DNA of 15,812 nucleotides from UBA7672 sp964529555 (GCA_964529555.1 CAZGWV010000072.1:1-15812); one strand, 5' to 3'; counted from the stretch's first letter, positions 6,640-13,332 are shown. The notes: generated from the letters alone by a model not told the origin. Numbers and translations: made by a program.

Positions 6640-7428
6640 ATGACATGGCTGCAGAGGGCACGGGAACTGGCGCGATGGCCGGGCTGGCGCAGACACGCGC
6701 CGGCGGCGGCTGGGTCGGCTGTTGCTCACCTTGCCATCGTCGGGATCATCGCGCTGGGCGTCGCCGCCGGTTCTCCGGCCGAGGTGGATGCGCCGCCGGA
6801 AGAACTGTTCCTCGCGCTCGACCTGATCCCGCCCGAACTTGAGCCCGTCGAGGTCGCCGCAGGCGTCACGCCAACGCCGCGTGCCGCCACGCCAAAGCCG
6901 GACGACGTCACGCCGTCCTCGCCCCCGCCCGATCCGCGCAAGCGCGCGCAGGAACAGCCGGGCGCGCCGCCGCTGGGCGCGCCATCCGACCCCTCGGGCG
7001 CGTCCGATGGCGACAGCGTCTACATCCCGCCGGGCGTCACGACGGGCAGGGGGCCGCCGGGGCTGGCGAGCCTCATGCAGAATGACCGCTGCAGCAGCCG
7101 CATCGGGCCGAGGCCCCGCGACTGTCCCAGCGATCTTGGCGCGCGCGTGGGGACGATGGACACCGTGATGCCGCGATCCGAGGCTGACCTTGCGCGGCAC
7201 TATGGCGACTTCATGCCGACATGCGCGCTGCGCGTCGGCTGTGGGCCGGACGAACACAAGACCATCCTTGGAACGGCAGCGGCAGCCCGCCCCGCGCCCG
7301 GCTCGGCCAACGATCGCGGCGCAGGCACGCCCCACGCAGGCGGCGCCTCAAGCCTTGGCGGCCTGCATGACAGCGTCGGGCGGCTGGGCTTCAACCCGGA
7401 TCACAGGGATCCGGGGTTTGGGGATTAG
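6640..7428 (+). CDS. Membrane-anchored Pro-rich protein with TonB/TolA-like N-terminus, function unknown
   Basis: I do not recognise this 262-residue protein as a named family. It has a short basic N-terminus, one hydrophobic segment (about 24-44), an acidic Pro-rich stretch (46-74: EVDAPPEELF...LIPPELEP) and a Pro/Thr/Ser-rich linker to about residue 140. The membrane segment contains S26-A-V-A-H30, the Ser-x3-His spacing that TonB and TolA use to contact ExbB/ExbD or TolQ/TolR. The C-terminal part does not look like a TonB C-terminal domain: it has four cysteines (151, 162, 195, 201) in CSSRIGPRPRDCPSDLG and CALRVGC, then a Gly/Ala-rich tail. ATG 6640 is the first start after an in-frame stop at 6628, with no clear Shine-Dalgarno. 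It is 57 bp downstream of clpP and could share its transcript. A periplasmic or scaffold role is inference. Confidence 0.6.
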   Translation: MTWLQRARELARWPGWRRHAPAAAGSAVAHLAIVGIIALGVAAGSPAEVDAPPEELFLALDLIPPELEPVEVAAGVTPTPRAATPKPDDVTPSSPPPDPRKRAQEQPGAPPLGAPSDPSGASDGDSVYIPPGVTTGRGPPGLASLMQNDRCSSRIGPRPRDCPSDLGARVGTMDTVMPRSEADLARHYGDFMPTCALRVGCGPDEHKTILGTAAAARPAPGSANDRGAGTPHAGGASSLGGLHDSVGRLGFNPDHRDPGFGD

Positions 7429-7465
7429 AGCGGGATCGCTTTCGTTGGCGCCAGGCGTTGCGGTC

Positions 7466-7616
7466 AACTCTTCCCCCGTTTACGGGGGAAGTGGATCGCG
7501 GACGCAGGCCGCGAGACGTTGGGGGCGAGCCACAAGCGGCTTGTATCCACGAGTCCCCTCGTGGCTCGCCCCCATCCCGGCTTCGCCGTACTTCCCCCGC
7601 ACGCGGGGGAAGAGTT
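7466..7616. repeat. Nested inverted-repeat element, about 150 bp
   Basis: Three levels of symmetry are visible. The outer 13-bp ends (7466-7478 and 7604-7616, aactcttcccccg and its complement) pair perfectly. Each outer end is itself half of a local hairpin: cttcccccg - ttta - cgggggaag at 7470-7491, and cttcccccgc - ac - gcgggggaag at 7591-7612. An inner 14-bp pair, tgggggcgagccac (7520-7533) with 7561-7574, encloses a 27-base loop. The element fills most of the 234-bp gap between the TonB-like gene and rlmJ. It looks like a palindromic intergenic repeat or a short non-autonomous mobile element; no coding capacity is seen. It could fold as one long RNA stem upstream of rlmJ. Confidence 0.7.
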
Positions 7617-7650
7617 TGTCGACCGCATCGATCCAGCTTGATCACGCTCC

Positions 7651-7656
7651 AGGGAG
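7651..7656 (+). promoter_or_regulatory. Ribosome binding site supporting a CTG start of rlmJ
   Basis: A strong Shine-Dalgarno sequence, agggag, ends 6 bp before CTG 7663. No ATG, GTG or TTG lies in frame between the in-frame TGA at 7639 and GTG 7705, and no comparable purine run precedes GTG 7705. This site therefore supports CTG as the real start. Confidence 0.7.
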
Positions 7657-7662
7657 AAGATC

Positions 7663-8547
7663 CTGAATTACCGTCACGCCTTTCACGCGGGAAACTTCGC
7701 GGACGTGGTGAAGCACGCGGCCCTCGCCCTGTGCTTCGACCGGCTGAACGCCAAGCCCGCGCCGTATCGCTACATAGACACCCACGCGGGTATCGGCGCC
7801 TACGATCTGGAAGGCGACGAGGCCGAACGCAGCCCGGAGTGGAAGGACGGCGTCGGCCGTATCTGGGCTGCCGAACGCGGCGCGCCGCAGGACGTGCGCA
7901 ATGCGCTTGCCCCGTGGCTGAATGTCATTCGCGGCATGAACTCCGACGGCCTCAAACACTATCCCGGCTCGCCCTTCATCGCCCAGCGCATGCTGCGCCC
8001 GGACGACGCGCTGCGCCTGTGCGAGCTGCACGAGCCAAGCGCGGAACTCCTGCGTGAGGCGATGGGGCGCGACAGGCGCGTGAAGATCGAACAGCGCGAC
8101 GGGTTCGAGGCGCTGCCCGCTTACCTGCCGCCGCCCGAGCGTCGCGGCCTCGTGCTGATCGATCCGCCGTTCGAGGTGGGCGCGACCACGCGCAAGGCGG
8201 ATTTCGACTGGATGCTGAAAGCCGCCCGCGCCGCCATCAAGCGCTGGCCGCAGGGAACGTATGTGTTCTGGCGCCCGATCAAGGACCTCGAGCAGGTGGC
8301 CGCCTTCGACGCCGAACTTGCCTCGATGCTGATCGAAGACGGCGGCGTCGAGCCCGCGAAGGTGCTGGCCGCAGACCTGTGGGTGCGCGCCATCGGCGAA
8401 GGCAAGCTGGCCGCCGCCGGTATCGTCATCGCCAACGCGCCGTTCGGCGTGGCGGACCATCTGCGCGCGGCGCTGCCGTGGCTGTGCGAGCTGATGAAGC
8501 AGGGCGAGGGGGCGGGATGGCGGCTGGAAAGTCCGTCGGCGGGTTAG
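7663..8547 (+). CDS. rlmJ: 23S rRNA (adenine(2030)-N6)-methyltransferase RlmJ
   Basis: Cytosolic SAM-dependent enzyme that methylates A2030 of 23S rRNA (E. coli numbering). The reading frame gives 294 residues, against about 280 in E. coli. From the CTG at 7663 it reads NYRHAFHAGNFADVVKH, the conserved RlmJ N-terminus (E. coli has YRHSFHAGNHADVLKH), including the tyrosine and lysine that contact the substrate. The SAM motif is YIDTHAGIGAYDL (37-49) and the catalytic motif DPPF is at 167-170. The first ordinary start, GTG 7705, would remove the first 14 residues, including the YRHAFHAGNFAD block, so I take CTG 7663 with the agggag ribosome binding site. The stop is 2 bp from the stop of the convergent LysE gene. 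Identity is secure; the CTG start is strong inference. Confidence 0.92.
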   Translation: MNYRHAFHAGNFADVVKHAALALCFDRLNAKPAPYRYIDTHAGIGAYDLEGDEAERSPEWKDGVGRIWAAERGAPQDVRNALAPWLNVIRGMNSDGLKHYPGSPFIAQRMLRPDDALRLCELHEPSAELLREAMGRDRRVKIEQRDGFEALPAYLPPPERRGLVLIDPPFEVGATTRKADFDWMLKAARAAIKRWPQGTYVFWRPIKDLEQVAAFDAELASMLIEDGGVEPAKVLAADLWVRAIGEGKLAAAGIVIANAPFGVADHLRAALPWLCELMKQGEGAGWRLESPSAG

Positions 8548-8549
8548 CC

Positions 8550-9140
8550 TCAGCCGATCATCGCGAACCACACCGCCACACCCGCCAGCAGGATCGCGAA
8601 CACGCGCCGCACGACCAGTTCCCTCCCCGGATTGGCAAGCGCTCTGCTGAAGCTGCCGGCGAAGGCAACGATCAGAAGGTGCGCCAGTGACGCGATGAGG
8701 AGATAGATCACCGTCATGGCGAGCTGCAGCGGCCATCCGCCCGCGCCGGCAAAGCCGGGGATCATCACAACGAAAACCGCCCCCGCCTTGGGGTTCAGCA
8801 GGTTCACGACCAGCCCCCGGCGGAAATGCCGTTGGTGGTCGGCCCGTTCCATTCCGGGCTTTTCGCCGACCCATGTCTCCCACGCGAGGTAGAGCAGGAA
8901 GGCGACGCCGCCCCAGCGGAGGGCTTCGTACAGCGGCGGCCAGGCTGCGATCAGCGCCGCCGCGCCTGTCGCCGCGACAAGCGCCAGAAGGGTGAGGCCG
9001 GCCGTGATCCCGGCGACAGCCTGAAATCCCGCGATGCGTCCCTCGCGCGCCGACAGCAGAGCGAGCCACGTCATGTTCGGCCCCGGCGTGATTTCCATCA
9101 CGACGGCGGCGATCAGGAATTCGACGAAGCCCGCCGTCAT
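8550..9140 (-). CDS. LysE/RhtB family exporter (second copy)
   Basis: Inner-membrane exporter of 196 residues. It shows the family motif ITPGPN near the end of the first helix (residues 17-22), a GRIAGFQ loop (34-40), the conserved NPK (116-118) and about six hydrophobic segments. It differs strongly from the LysE-type protein at 676-1320, so it is a separate paralogue and not a recent duplicate. ATG 9140 starts 5 bp after the end of the upstream GST gene, with a purine-rich gctgaggg before it, so it is translated from the GST transcript and may belong to a three-gene unit with the MFS exporter. It ends 2 bp from the stop of rlmJ on the other strand. Substrate unknown. Confidence 0.88.
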   Translation of the reverse strand: MTAGFVEFLIAAVVMEITPGPNMTWLALLSAREGRIAGFQAVAGITAGLTLLALVAATGAAALIAAWPPLYEALRWGGVAFLLYLAWETWVGEKPGMERADHQRHFRRGLVVNLLNPKAGAVFVVMIPGFAGAGGWPLQLAMTVIYLLIASLAHLLIVAFAGSFSRALANPGRELVVRRVFAILLAGVAVWFAMIG

Positions 9141-9145
9141 CGCCC

Positions 9146-9811
9146 TCAGCTCGCGTAGTCGTAGGGCCCGCCACGTTTGAGGGCGTCCTGATATTCACGG
9201 CGCGCGTGGATGCGGTCGAGAAAGGCTTTCACCATCGGGCGGGATTTGCCGTCGGCGCGGGCGGCGGCGGCTTCGAGCGGGAAGCTCATCATAATGTCGG
9301 CGGCGGTGAATTTCGGCCCCGCGAACCATTCGTCGCGCGAGAGTTCAGCGTCCCAGTAGTCGAGATGCGCCTTGATCTGCGGATCGGAGAGGCGCTCCTG
9401 CGCCTTCGCCATGACGGATTTCACGATGCCCTTCATCAGACCCGGCGCGTTCATCGGAATGCGCGTGAACACCAGCTTGAGCAGCAGCGGCGTCATCGCC
9501 GAGCCTTCGGCATAGTGCATCCAGTAGGTGTAGCGCAGGCGCTCCTGCGATCCGGCGGGCGGGATCAGGCGGCCGCTGCCATAGCGCTCCATCAGATAGT
9601 CGATGATCGCGCCGGTCTCGGCCAGCGTGTGGTCGCCATCGGTGATCACGGGGGATTTGCCCAGCGGGTGGATCGCCTTCAGCTCCTTCGGCGCCAGCAT
9701 GGTTTTCGCGTCGCGCTCATAGCGCTTCACTTCGTAGCGGCAGCCCAATTCCTCCAGCAGCCACAGCACGCGCTGCGAACGGGAATTGTTGAGGTGATGG
9801 ACGGTGATCAT
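9146..9811 (-). CDS. Glutathione S-transferase family protein (second copy)
   Basis: Cytosolic GST of 221 residues. The N-terminal thioredoxin-like domain starts MITVHHLNNSRSQRVLWLLEE, with Ser10 at the expected catalytic position, Ser53-cisPro54 in GKSPVI and Glu65-Thr66 as the glutathione gamma-Glu contact. The C-terminal helical domain contains the N-capping box T169-A-A-D172. It is unlike the GST at 1330-1977 in sequence and belongs to a different subfamily. The gene lies 75 bp downstream of the MFS gene and 5 bp upstream of the LysE gene on the same strand, so it sits between two exporters, pointing to detoxification of a small molecule; the substrate cannot be read from sequence. Confidence 0.9.
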   Translation of the reverse strand: MITVHHLNNSRSQRVLWLLEELGCRYEVKRYERDAKTMLAPKELKAIHPLGKSPVITDGDHTLAETGAIIDYLMERYGSGRLIPPAGSQERLRYTYWMHYAEGSAMTPLLLKLVFTRIPMNAPGLMKGIVKSVMAKAQERLSDPQIKAHLDYWDAELSRDEWFAGPKFTAADIMMSFPLEAAAARADGKSRPMVKAFLDRIHARREYQDALKRGGPYDYAS

Positions 9812-9875
9812 TCGGGCCCCCGAGGCAGCAGGCAGCGGTGCAGCTGCCTTTGGACGGCAACCGTACCAATCACCA

Positions 9876-9896
9876 TTGCCTATTGGCTACTGCCTA
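9876..9896. repeat. Heptanucleotide tandem repeat overlapping the MFS stop codon
   Basis: Three 7-bp units can be read on the plus strand: ttgccta, ttggcta, ctgccta. They overlap the last codons and TAG stop (9889-9887) of the MFS gene, so the repeat contributes the C-terminal Gly-Arg-Gln. The unit sequence differs from the heptad patch at 134-161 but the period is the same. Confidence 0.5.
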
Positions 9897-11143
9897 CCTG
9901 CGGGCGCTTCGTGCGACTGGAACAGCCTGCCGCGCTCGGTGATGAAGATCGTCAGCAGGGCGGCGGCGCCGAGGACGAAGTGGCCGATGAAGATCGGGGT
10001 GACGGTGCCGTCGAACTGGTGCGCGATAAAACCGCCAATGGAGGCGGACACGAACGAGGAAGCAAAGCCGATCAGGGCGGCGCCAGACCCCGCAAGAGCG
10101 CCCAGCGGCTCCATCGCGATGGCGTTGTAGTTCGGCCCCTGGAAGCCGATGCAGAAGAAGGCCATCAGCACCAGCGCATAGAACAGCTCGAACGGCACCG
10201 GCCCCTGCAGCGCGATGACGGCATGCACGGCGCTGATGATCACGAAGGCGATCAGGGCGGTGTGCGAGATACGCCGCATGCCCAGCCGCTCGACCAGCCG
10301 CGAGTTGATCAGGTTCGACACCGACATGGCGATGGCGGCGCCCGCGAACCAGAGCGCGAACCAGTCTCCCGTGACGTAGACCTGATGGTAAAGCTGTTCG
10401 GAGGCCGAGATGTAGCTCATCAGGCCGCCGAACAGGAAGCCGGAGGCGATGGTGTAGCCGAGTGCGGCGCGCGTGCGGATGACCTTGCCGTAATTGCGGA
10501 ACATGGTGGGCAGGTTCAGCGGAACGCGGCGCTCCTTCGGCAGCGTCTCGGGCAGGCGGATCAGAACCCAGAGCACCATCGCCGCGCCGAACATGCCAAG
10601 CGCCCAGAAGATGCCGTGCCACGGCATGACCTTCAGCATCATCTGTCCGAAGAAGGGCGCGATGATCGGCGCCGACATGAAGACGATCATCACGAGCGAC
10701 ATCACCTTCGCCATCTCGCGGCCGGCATAGAGATCGCGCGCGGCGGATACGGCGATAACGCGGCTGCCTCCGGCGCTTGCGCCCATGAAGGCGCGGATCC
10801 AGATCAGGCTCTCGAATGTCGGCGCATAGACGCAGGCGACCGCCGCGACGATGTAGAAGAACAGCGACACGAACAGCACGGGCCGCCGGCCGAAACGGTC
10901 GGTCAGCGGTCCGTAGAACAGTTGCGATACGCCGAAGCCCAGCATGTAGGCGATGATGATCAGCTGGCGGTCATTCTCGCGAGCGATCTGGAAATACTCG
11001 CCCATCTGGGGCAGCGCCGGCAGCATGATGTCGATGGCGAGCGCGTTCAACGCCATCAGCATCGCCGTCATGGCGACGAATTCCGCCAGCGGCAGGCGGC
11101 GTACAGGCGGAGATGCCGCCGGCGGGTGTGGTGCGTCGGCCAA
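9887..11143 (-). CDS. MFS multidrug efflux protein, Bcr/CflA type
   Basis: Twelve-helix proton-driven drug exporter of 418 residues in the inner membrane. The first helix ends in MLPALPQM (40-47), matching the Bcr/CflA signature MYLPALP. Motif A is GPLTDRFGRRPVL (78-90). The helix 4-5 segment with SAARDLYAG (133-141) and the SAPIIAPFFG stretch (157-166) are further family marks. The start is uncertain: TTG 11143 is the first possible start after an in-frame TGA, lacks a good Shine-Dalgarno, and the next in-frame Met is residue 25, inside the first helix, so TTG is preferred. A 12-bp perfect palindrome lies 4 bp upstream of TTG and could be an operator. A GST and a LysE exporter follow on the same strand, probably as an operon. 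Confidence 0.88.
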   Translation of the reverse strand: MADAPHPPAASPPVRRLPLAEFVAMTAMLMALNALAIDIMLPALPQMGEYFQIARENDRQLIIIAYMLGFGVSQLFYGPLTDRFGRRPVLFVSLFFYIVAAVACVYAPTFESLIWIRAFMGASAGGSRVIAVSAARDLYAGREMAKVMSLVMIVFMSAPIIAPFFGQMMLKVMPWHGIFWALGMFGAAMVLWVLIRLPETLPKERRVPLNLPTMFRNYGKVIRTRAALGYTIASGFLFGGLMSYISASEQLYHQVYVTGDWFALWFAGAAIAMSVSNLINSRLVERLGMRRISHTALIAFVIISAVHAVIALQGPVPFELFYALVLMAFFCIGFQGPNYNAIAMEPLGALAGSGAALIGFASSFVSASIGGFIAHQFDGTVTPIFIGHFVLGAAALLTIFITERGRLFQSHEAPAGRQ

Positions 11144-11147
11144 GGGA

Positions 11148-11159
11148 GTGAGCGCTCAC
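11148..11159. promoter_or_regulatory. Perfect 12-bp palindrome resembling a LacI-family operator
   Basis: GTGAGCGCTCAC is perfectly self-complementary and equals the central 12 bp of the artificial symmetric lac operator. It lies 4 bp upstream of the TTG start of the MFS gene, a position where a bound repressor would block transcription or where the RNA could fold over the start. LacI/GalR-family repressors favour such CG-centred palindromes. No regulator gene lies in the window. A 12-bp palindrome can arise by chance, so this is only a candidate site. Confidence 0.4.
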
Positions 11160-11169
11160 ATTGGATTGA

Positions 11170-11409
11170 GACGGGGGGTGTAGCGGTGTTCTTACGCGCT
11201 GGGTAGGGTTTGGCGATGCACAAAGCTATGGAAATTTGCGCGACGGCTGCCTCTTTCGGGCCTTGCCGGGGCAGGTCCATGCTCCGAGGGACAAGCCCGA
11301 GTGGGGGGCATGGAATACCGCCCTGGTGTTGGCGCGGCATGGTGCGGAGACGATGAACGGGATCGGCGCGGGGAATGCGAAGAAGCCGGCGTATTACCGG
11401 GAGAAGTAA
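11170..11409 (+). other. Unidentified short open frame, possible gene remnant
   Basis: Between the in-frame TGA at 11167-11169 and the TAA at 11407-11409 one frame stays open. From TTG 11236 it would code for 57 residues, ending WGAWNTALVLARHGAETMNGI and then GAGNAKKPAYYREK. The mix of aromatic, acidic and basic residues looks more protein-like than the neighbouring shadow frames, and resembles the C-terminal end of some protein. I do not recognise the family, and there is no convincing start or ribosome binding site. It may be the decayed end of a lost gene or chance. Apart from this, the palindrome at 11148-11159 and the repeat at 11429-11512, I see nothing in this 383-bp gap. Confidence 0.25.
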
Positions 11410-11428
11410 CGGGCGCCTGTGAACACGC

Positions 11429-11512
11429 GCCTCGTCCTTCGACAGGCTCAGGATGAGGCGCTTCGCACTGGCAGTGGACAGGCCTCATCCTGAGCCTGTC
11501 GAAGGGCGAGGC
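11429..11512. repeat. Long palindromic intergenic repeat, 31-nt arms
   Basis: Arms of 31 nt at 11429-11459 and 11482-11512 are reverse complements with one mismatch, separated by 22 bases. The core ccttcgacaggctcaggatg is a sequence I know as a frequent palindromic intergenic repeat in alphaproteobacteria. Both this copy and the one at 2183-2282 finish with a gtgctt-like end a few bases before the stop codon of a minus-strand gene, here 14 bp before the ychF stop. It would form a very stable hairpin in the ychF mRNA and might protect its 3' end or help end transcription, although no T-run follows. Confidence 0.75.
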
Positions 11513-11526
11513 CGTGCTTGCCAGCG

Positions 11527-12624
11527 CTACACGTTGAACCGGAAGTGCATCACATCGCCGTCCTGGACGACATAGTCCTTGCCTTCCTGGCGGGCCTTGC
11601 CGGCTTCCTTCGCGCCGCTCTCGCCCTTGAATTTCACATAGTCTTCGTAGGCGATGGTTTCGGCCTTGATGAAGCCTTTCTCGAAGTCGCCATGGATAAC
11701 GCCGGCGGCTTGCGGCGCGGTCTGGCCGCGCTTGATGGTCCAGGCGCGCGCCTCTTTCGGGCCCACGGTGAAATAGGTCTGCAGGCCGAGCAGGTCGTAA
11801 CCGGCGCGGATCACGCGGTTGAGGCCGGGCTCTTTCAGGCCGAGGGACTCGAGGAAGTCCTTCTGCTCGTCGTCTGACAGCAAGGCGATCTCGCTCTCGA
11901 TCTTGGCGGAGATCACGACGGCGGCGGCGCCTTCCTTCTTCGCGTGCGCCATGACGGTGTCGGAGAATTTGTTGCCGGTCTCCGCCGAGTTCTCGTCCAC
12001 ATTGCAGATGAAGAACACCGGCTTCGACGTCAGAAGCTGGAGCATCTTCCAGGCTTTCTGATCCTCGCTCTCGATCGTGGCGGCGCGGGCGGGCTTGCCG
12101 GCGTTGAGCTGTTCCAGCGCCTTGTTGACGAGCATCAGCGTCTGGACGGCTTCCTTGTCGCCGCCCTTGGCCTTCTTCTCGACGCCCTGCTTGCGCTTTT
12201 CCAGCGACTCCATGTCGGCGAGCATCAGTTCGGTTTCAACAACCTCGAAGTCGGCCAGCGGATCGATCTTGTTGGAGACGTGCGTGATGTCGTCGTCCTC
12301 GAAGCAGCGCAGCACGTAGGCGATGGCGTCGCATTCGCGGATGTTGGAGAGGAACTGGTTGCCCAGGCCCTCGCCCTTGCTCGCGCCTTTGACGAGGCCT
12401 GCGATGTCCACGAAGTTCATGCGCGTCGGGATGATTTCTTTCGATCCCGCAATGCTGGCCAGCACCTCAAGGCGCGGCTCGGGCATGGCCACGTCGCCAA
12501 CGTTGGGCTCGATAGTGCAGAACGGATAGTTCGCCGCCTGCGCCGCCGCCGTGCGCGTGAGCGCGTTGAACAGGGTCGACTTGCCGACATTCGGCAGACC
12601 CACGATTCCAGCCTTGAAGCCCAT
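11527..12624 (-). CDS. ychF: Redox-regulated ATPase YchF (Obg-like ATPase)
   Basis: Ribosome-associated P-loop NTPase of the OBG family, 365 residues, the standard length. The P-loop is GLPNVGKS (9-16), the switch region has FVDIAGLVKGAS (71-82), and the base-specificity motif is N208-V-D-E211, the NxxE form that makes YchF prefer ATP to GTP. A coiled-coil stretch (about 127-180) interrupts the G domain, and a TGS domain occupies about 280-363, ending in VVQDGDVMHFRFNV. The ATG overlaps the pth stop by one base, so translation is coupled; aaggat in the end of pth serves as ribosome binding site. The pth-ychF order is conserved in many proteobacteria. Its exact cellular role is still debated: ribosome binding and stress response. 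Confidence 0.97.
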   Translation of the reverse strand: MGFKAGIVGLPNVGKSTLFNALTRTAAAQAANYPFCTIEPNVGDVAMPEPRLEVLASIAGSKEIIPTRMNFVDIAGLVKGASKGEGLGNQFLSNIRECDAIAYVLRCFEDDDITHVSNKIDPLADFEVVETELMLADMESLEKRKQGVEKKAKGGDKEAVQTLMLVNKALEQLNAGKPARAATIESEDQKAWKMLQLLTSKPVFFICNVDENSAETGNKFSDTVMAHAKKEGAAAVVISAKIESEIALLSDDEQKDFLESLGLKEPGLNRVIRAGYDLLGLQTYFTVGPKEARAWTIKRGQTAPQAAGVIHGDFEKGFIKAETIAYEDYVKFKGESGAKEAGKARQEGKDYVVQDGDVMHFRFNV

Positions 12625-13268
12625 CAGTCTTTATCCTTGGTCGCAGGTGGGGAGGAGTTGCGCGGGTCGCTCTTCGGCGCCGGCGCAAGGCGCATCACTT
12701 CGGTCTGGTAACGCTCGTCATTGGTTCCGGCGACGAGAAAAGGCAGGGCGTCGACGCAGGCCTTGATGAGAGCATTCACGGATGGGCGTTCGTCAGGGTG
12801 AAAATCGGCCAGCACGGCGGCTTTCACGACGCTCTTGTCGCCGGGATGGCCGACGCCCATGCGCCCGCGGCGCACTTCGGCGGAGGCGAGCGAATAGATG
12901 GAGCGGATGCCGTTGTGGCCGGCGGCGCTGCGGCCCGTGGCCATGCGGAAGCGGCCGAGCGCCATATCGATCTCGTCGTGGAAGACCACGATGTCGGACG
13001 GCTGCAGATAATGCTTGCGCATGATTGCGCCGACCGACTTGCCCGACAGGTTCATGTAGGTCTGCGGCTTGGCGAGCATCGCCTTCACGCTCGTTCCGTC
13101 GGGCGTTTTCAGCGCGCCTTCGCACACCTCGGCCTCGAACTTCGATTGCATCTGCCACGGCGAAAAGCGATGCGCGTCGGCGATCGCCTCAACCAGCCTG
13201 AAGCCGATATTGTGGCGGTTGCCCGCGTACTGGGTTCCGGGATTTCCAAGGCCCACGATGAGTAGCAT
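12624..13268 (-). CDS. pth: Peptidyl-tRNA hydrolase
   Basis: Cytosolic esterase that releases tRNA from peptidyl-tRNAs dropped by the ribosome. It starts MLLIVGLGNPG, and the active-site residues are all present: Asn9 in GLGNPG, His19 in NRHNIGF, Asn73 in YMNLSG, Asp98 in FHDEID and Asn119 in AGHNGIRSI, equivalent to E. coli N10, H20, N68, D93 and N114. At 214 residues it is somewhat longer than the E. coli enzyme because of a polar C-terminal tail rich in Pro, Ser, Asp and Lys (about 195-214), as often seen in alphaproteobacteria. The ribosome binding site before ATG 13268 is weak. It lies between rplY (72 bp upstream, with a strong hairpin in the gap) and ychF (1-bp overlap). Confidence 0.97.
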   Translation of the reverse strand: MLLIVGLGNPGTQYAGNRHNIGFRLVEAIADAHRFSPWQMQSKFEAEVCEGALKTPDGTSVKAMLAKPQTYMNLSGKSVGAIMRKHYLQPSDIVVFHDEIDMALGRFRMATGRSAAGHNGIRSIYSLASAEVRRGRMGVGHPGDKSVVKAAVLADFHPDERPSVNALIKACVDALPFLVAGTNDERYQTEVMRLAPAPKSDPRNSSPPATKDKD

Positions 13269-13306
13269 CAGAGCCGTCCAGCCATGAAACTCGGGAAGGC
13301 AGGATG

Positions 13307-13332
13307 GGCCGGCGCGTATCGGCGCGCCGGCC
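13307..13332 (-). terminator. Strong hairpin between rplY and pth, possible terminator or attenuator
   Basis: A perfect 10-bp GC-only stem, ggccggcgcg (13307-13316) with cgcgccggcc (13323-13332), encloses a 6-base loop. On the minus strand it begins 8 bases after the rplY stop codon. No T-run follows, so it is not a canonical intrinsic terminator. It could partly end rplY transcripts or protect their 3' ends, giving more bL25 than Pth and YchF. Function is inferred from position only. Confidence 0.45.

Noticed and set aside
7642..9198. 518-residue minus-strand open frame covering rlmJ and the LysE gene
   Set aside because: Shadow of two well-supported genes; no recognisable motifs.
9206..11206. 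666-residue plus-strand open frame across the GST and MFS genes
   Set aside because: Antisense shadow with low-complexity His/Asp/Arg/Gln-rich translation; both minus-strand genes have clear family motifs.
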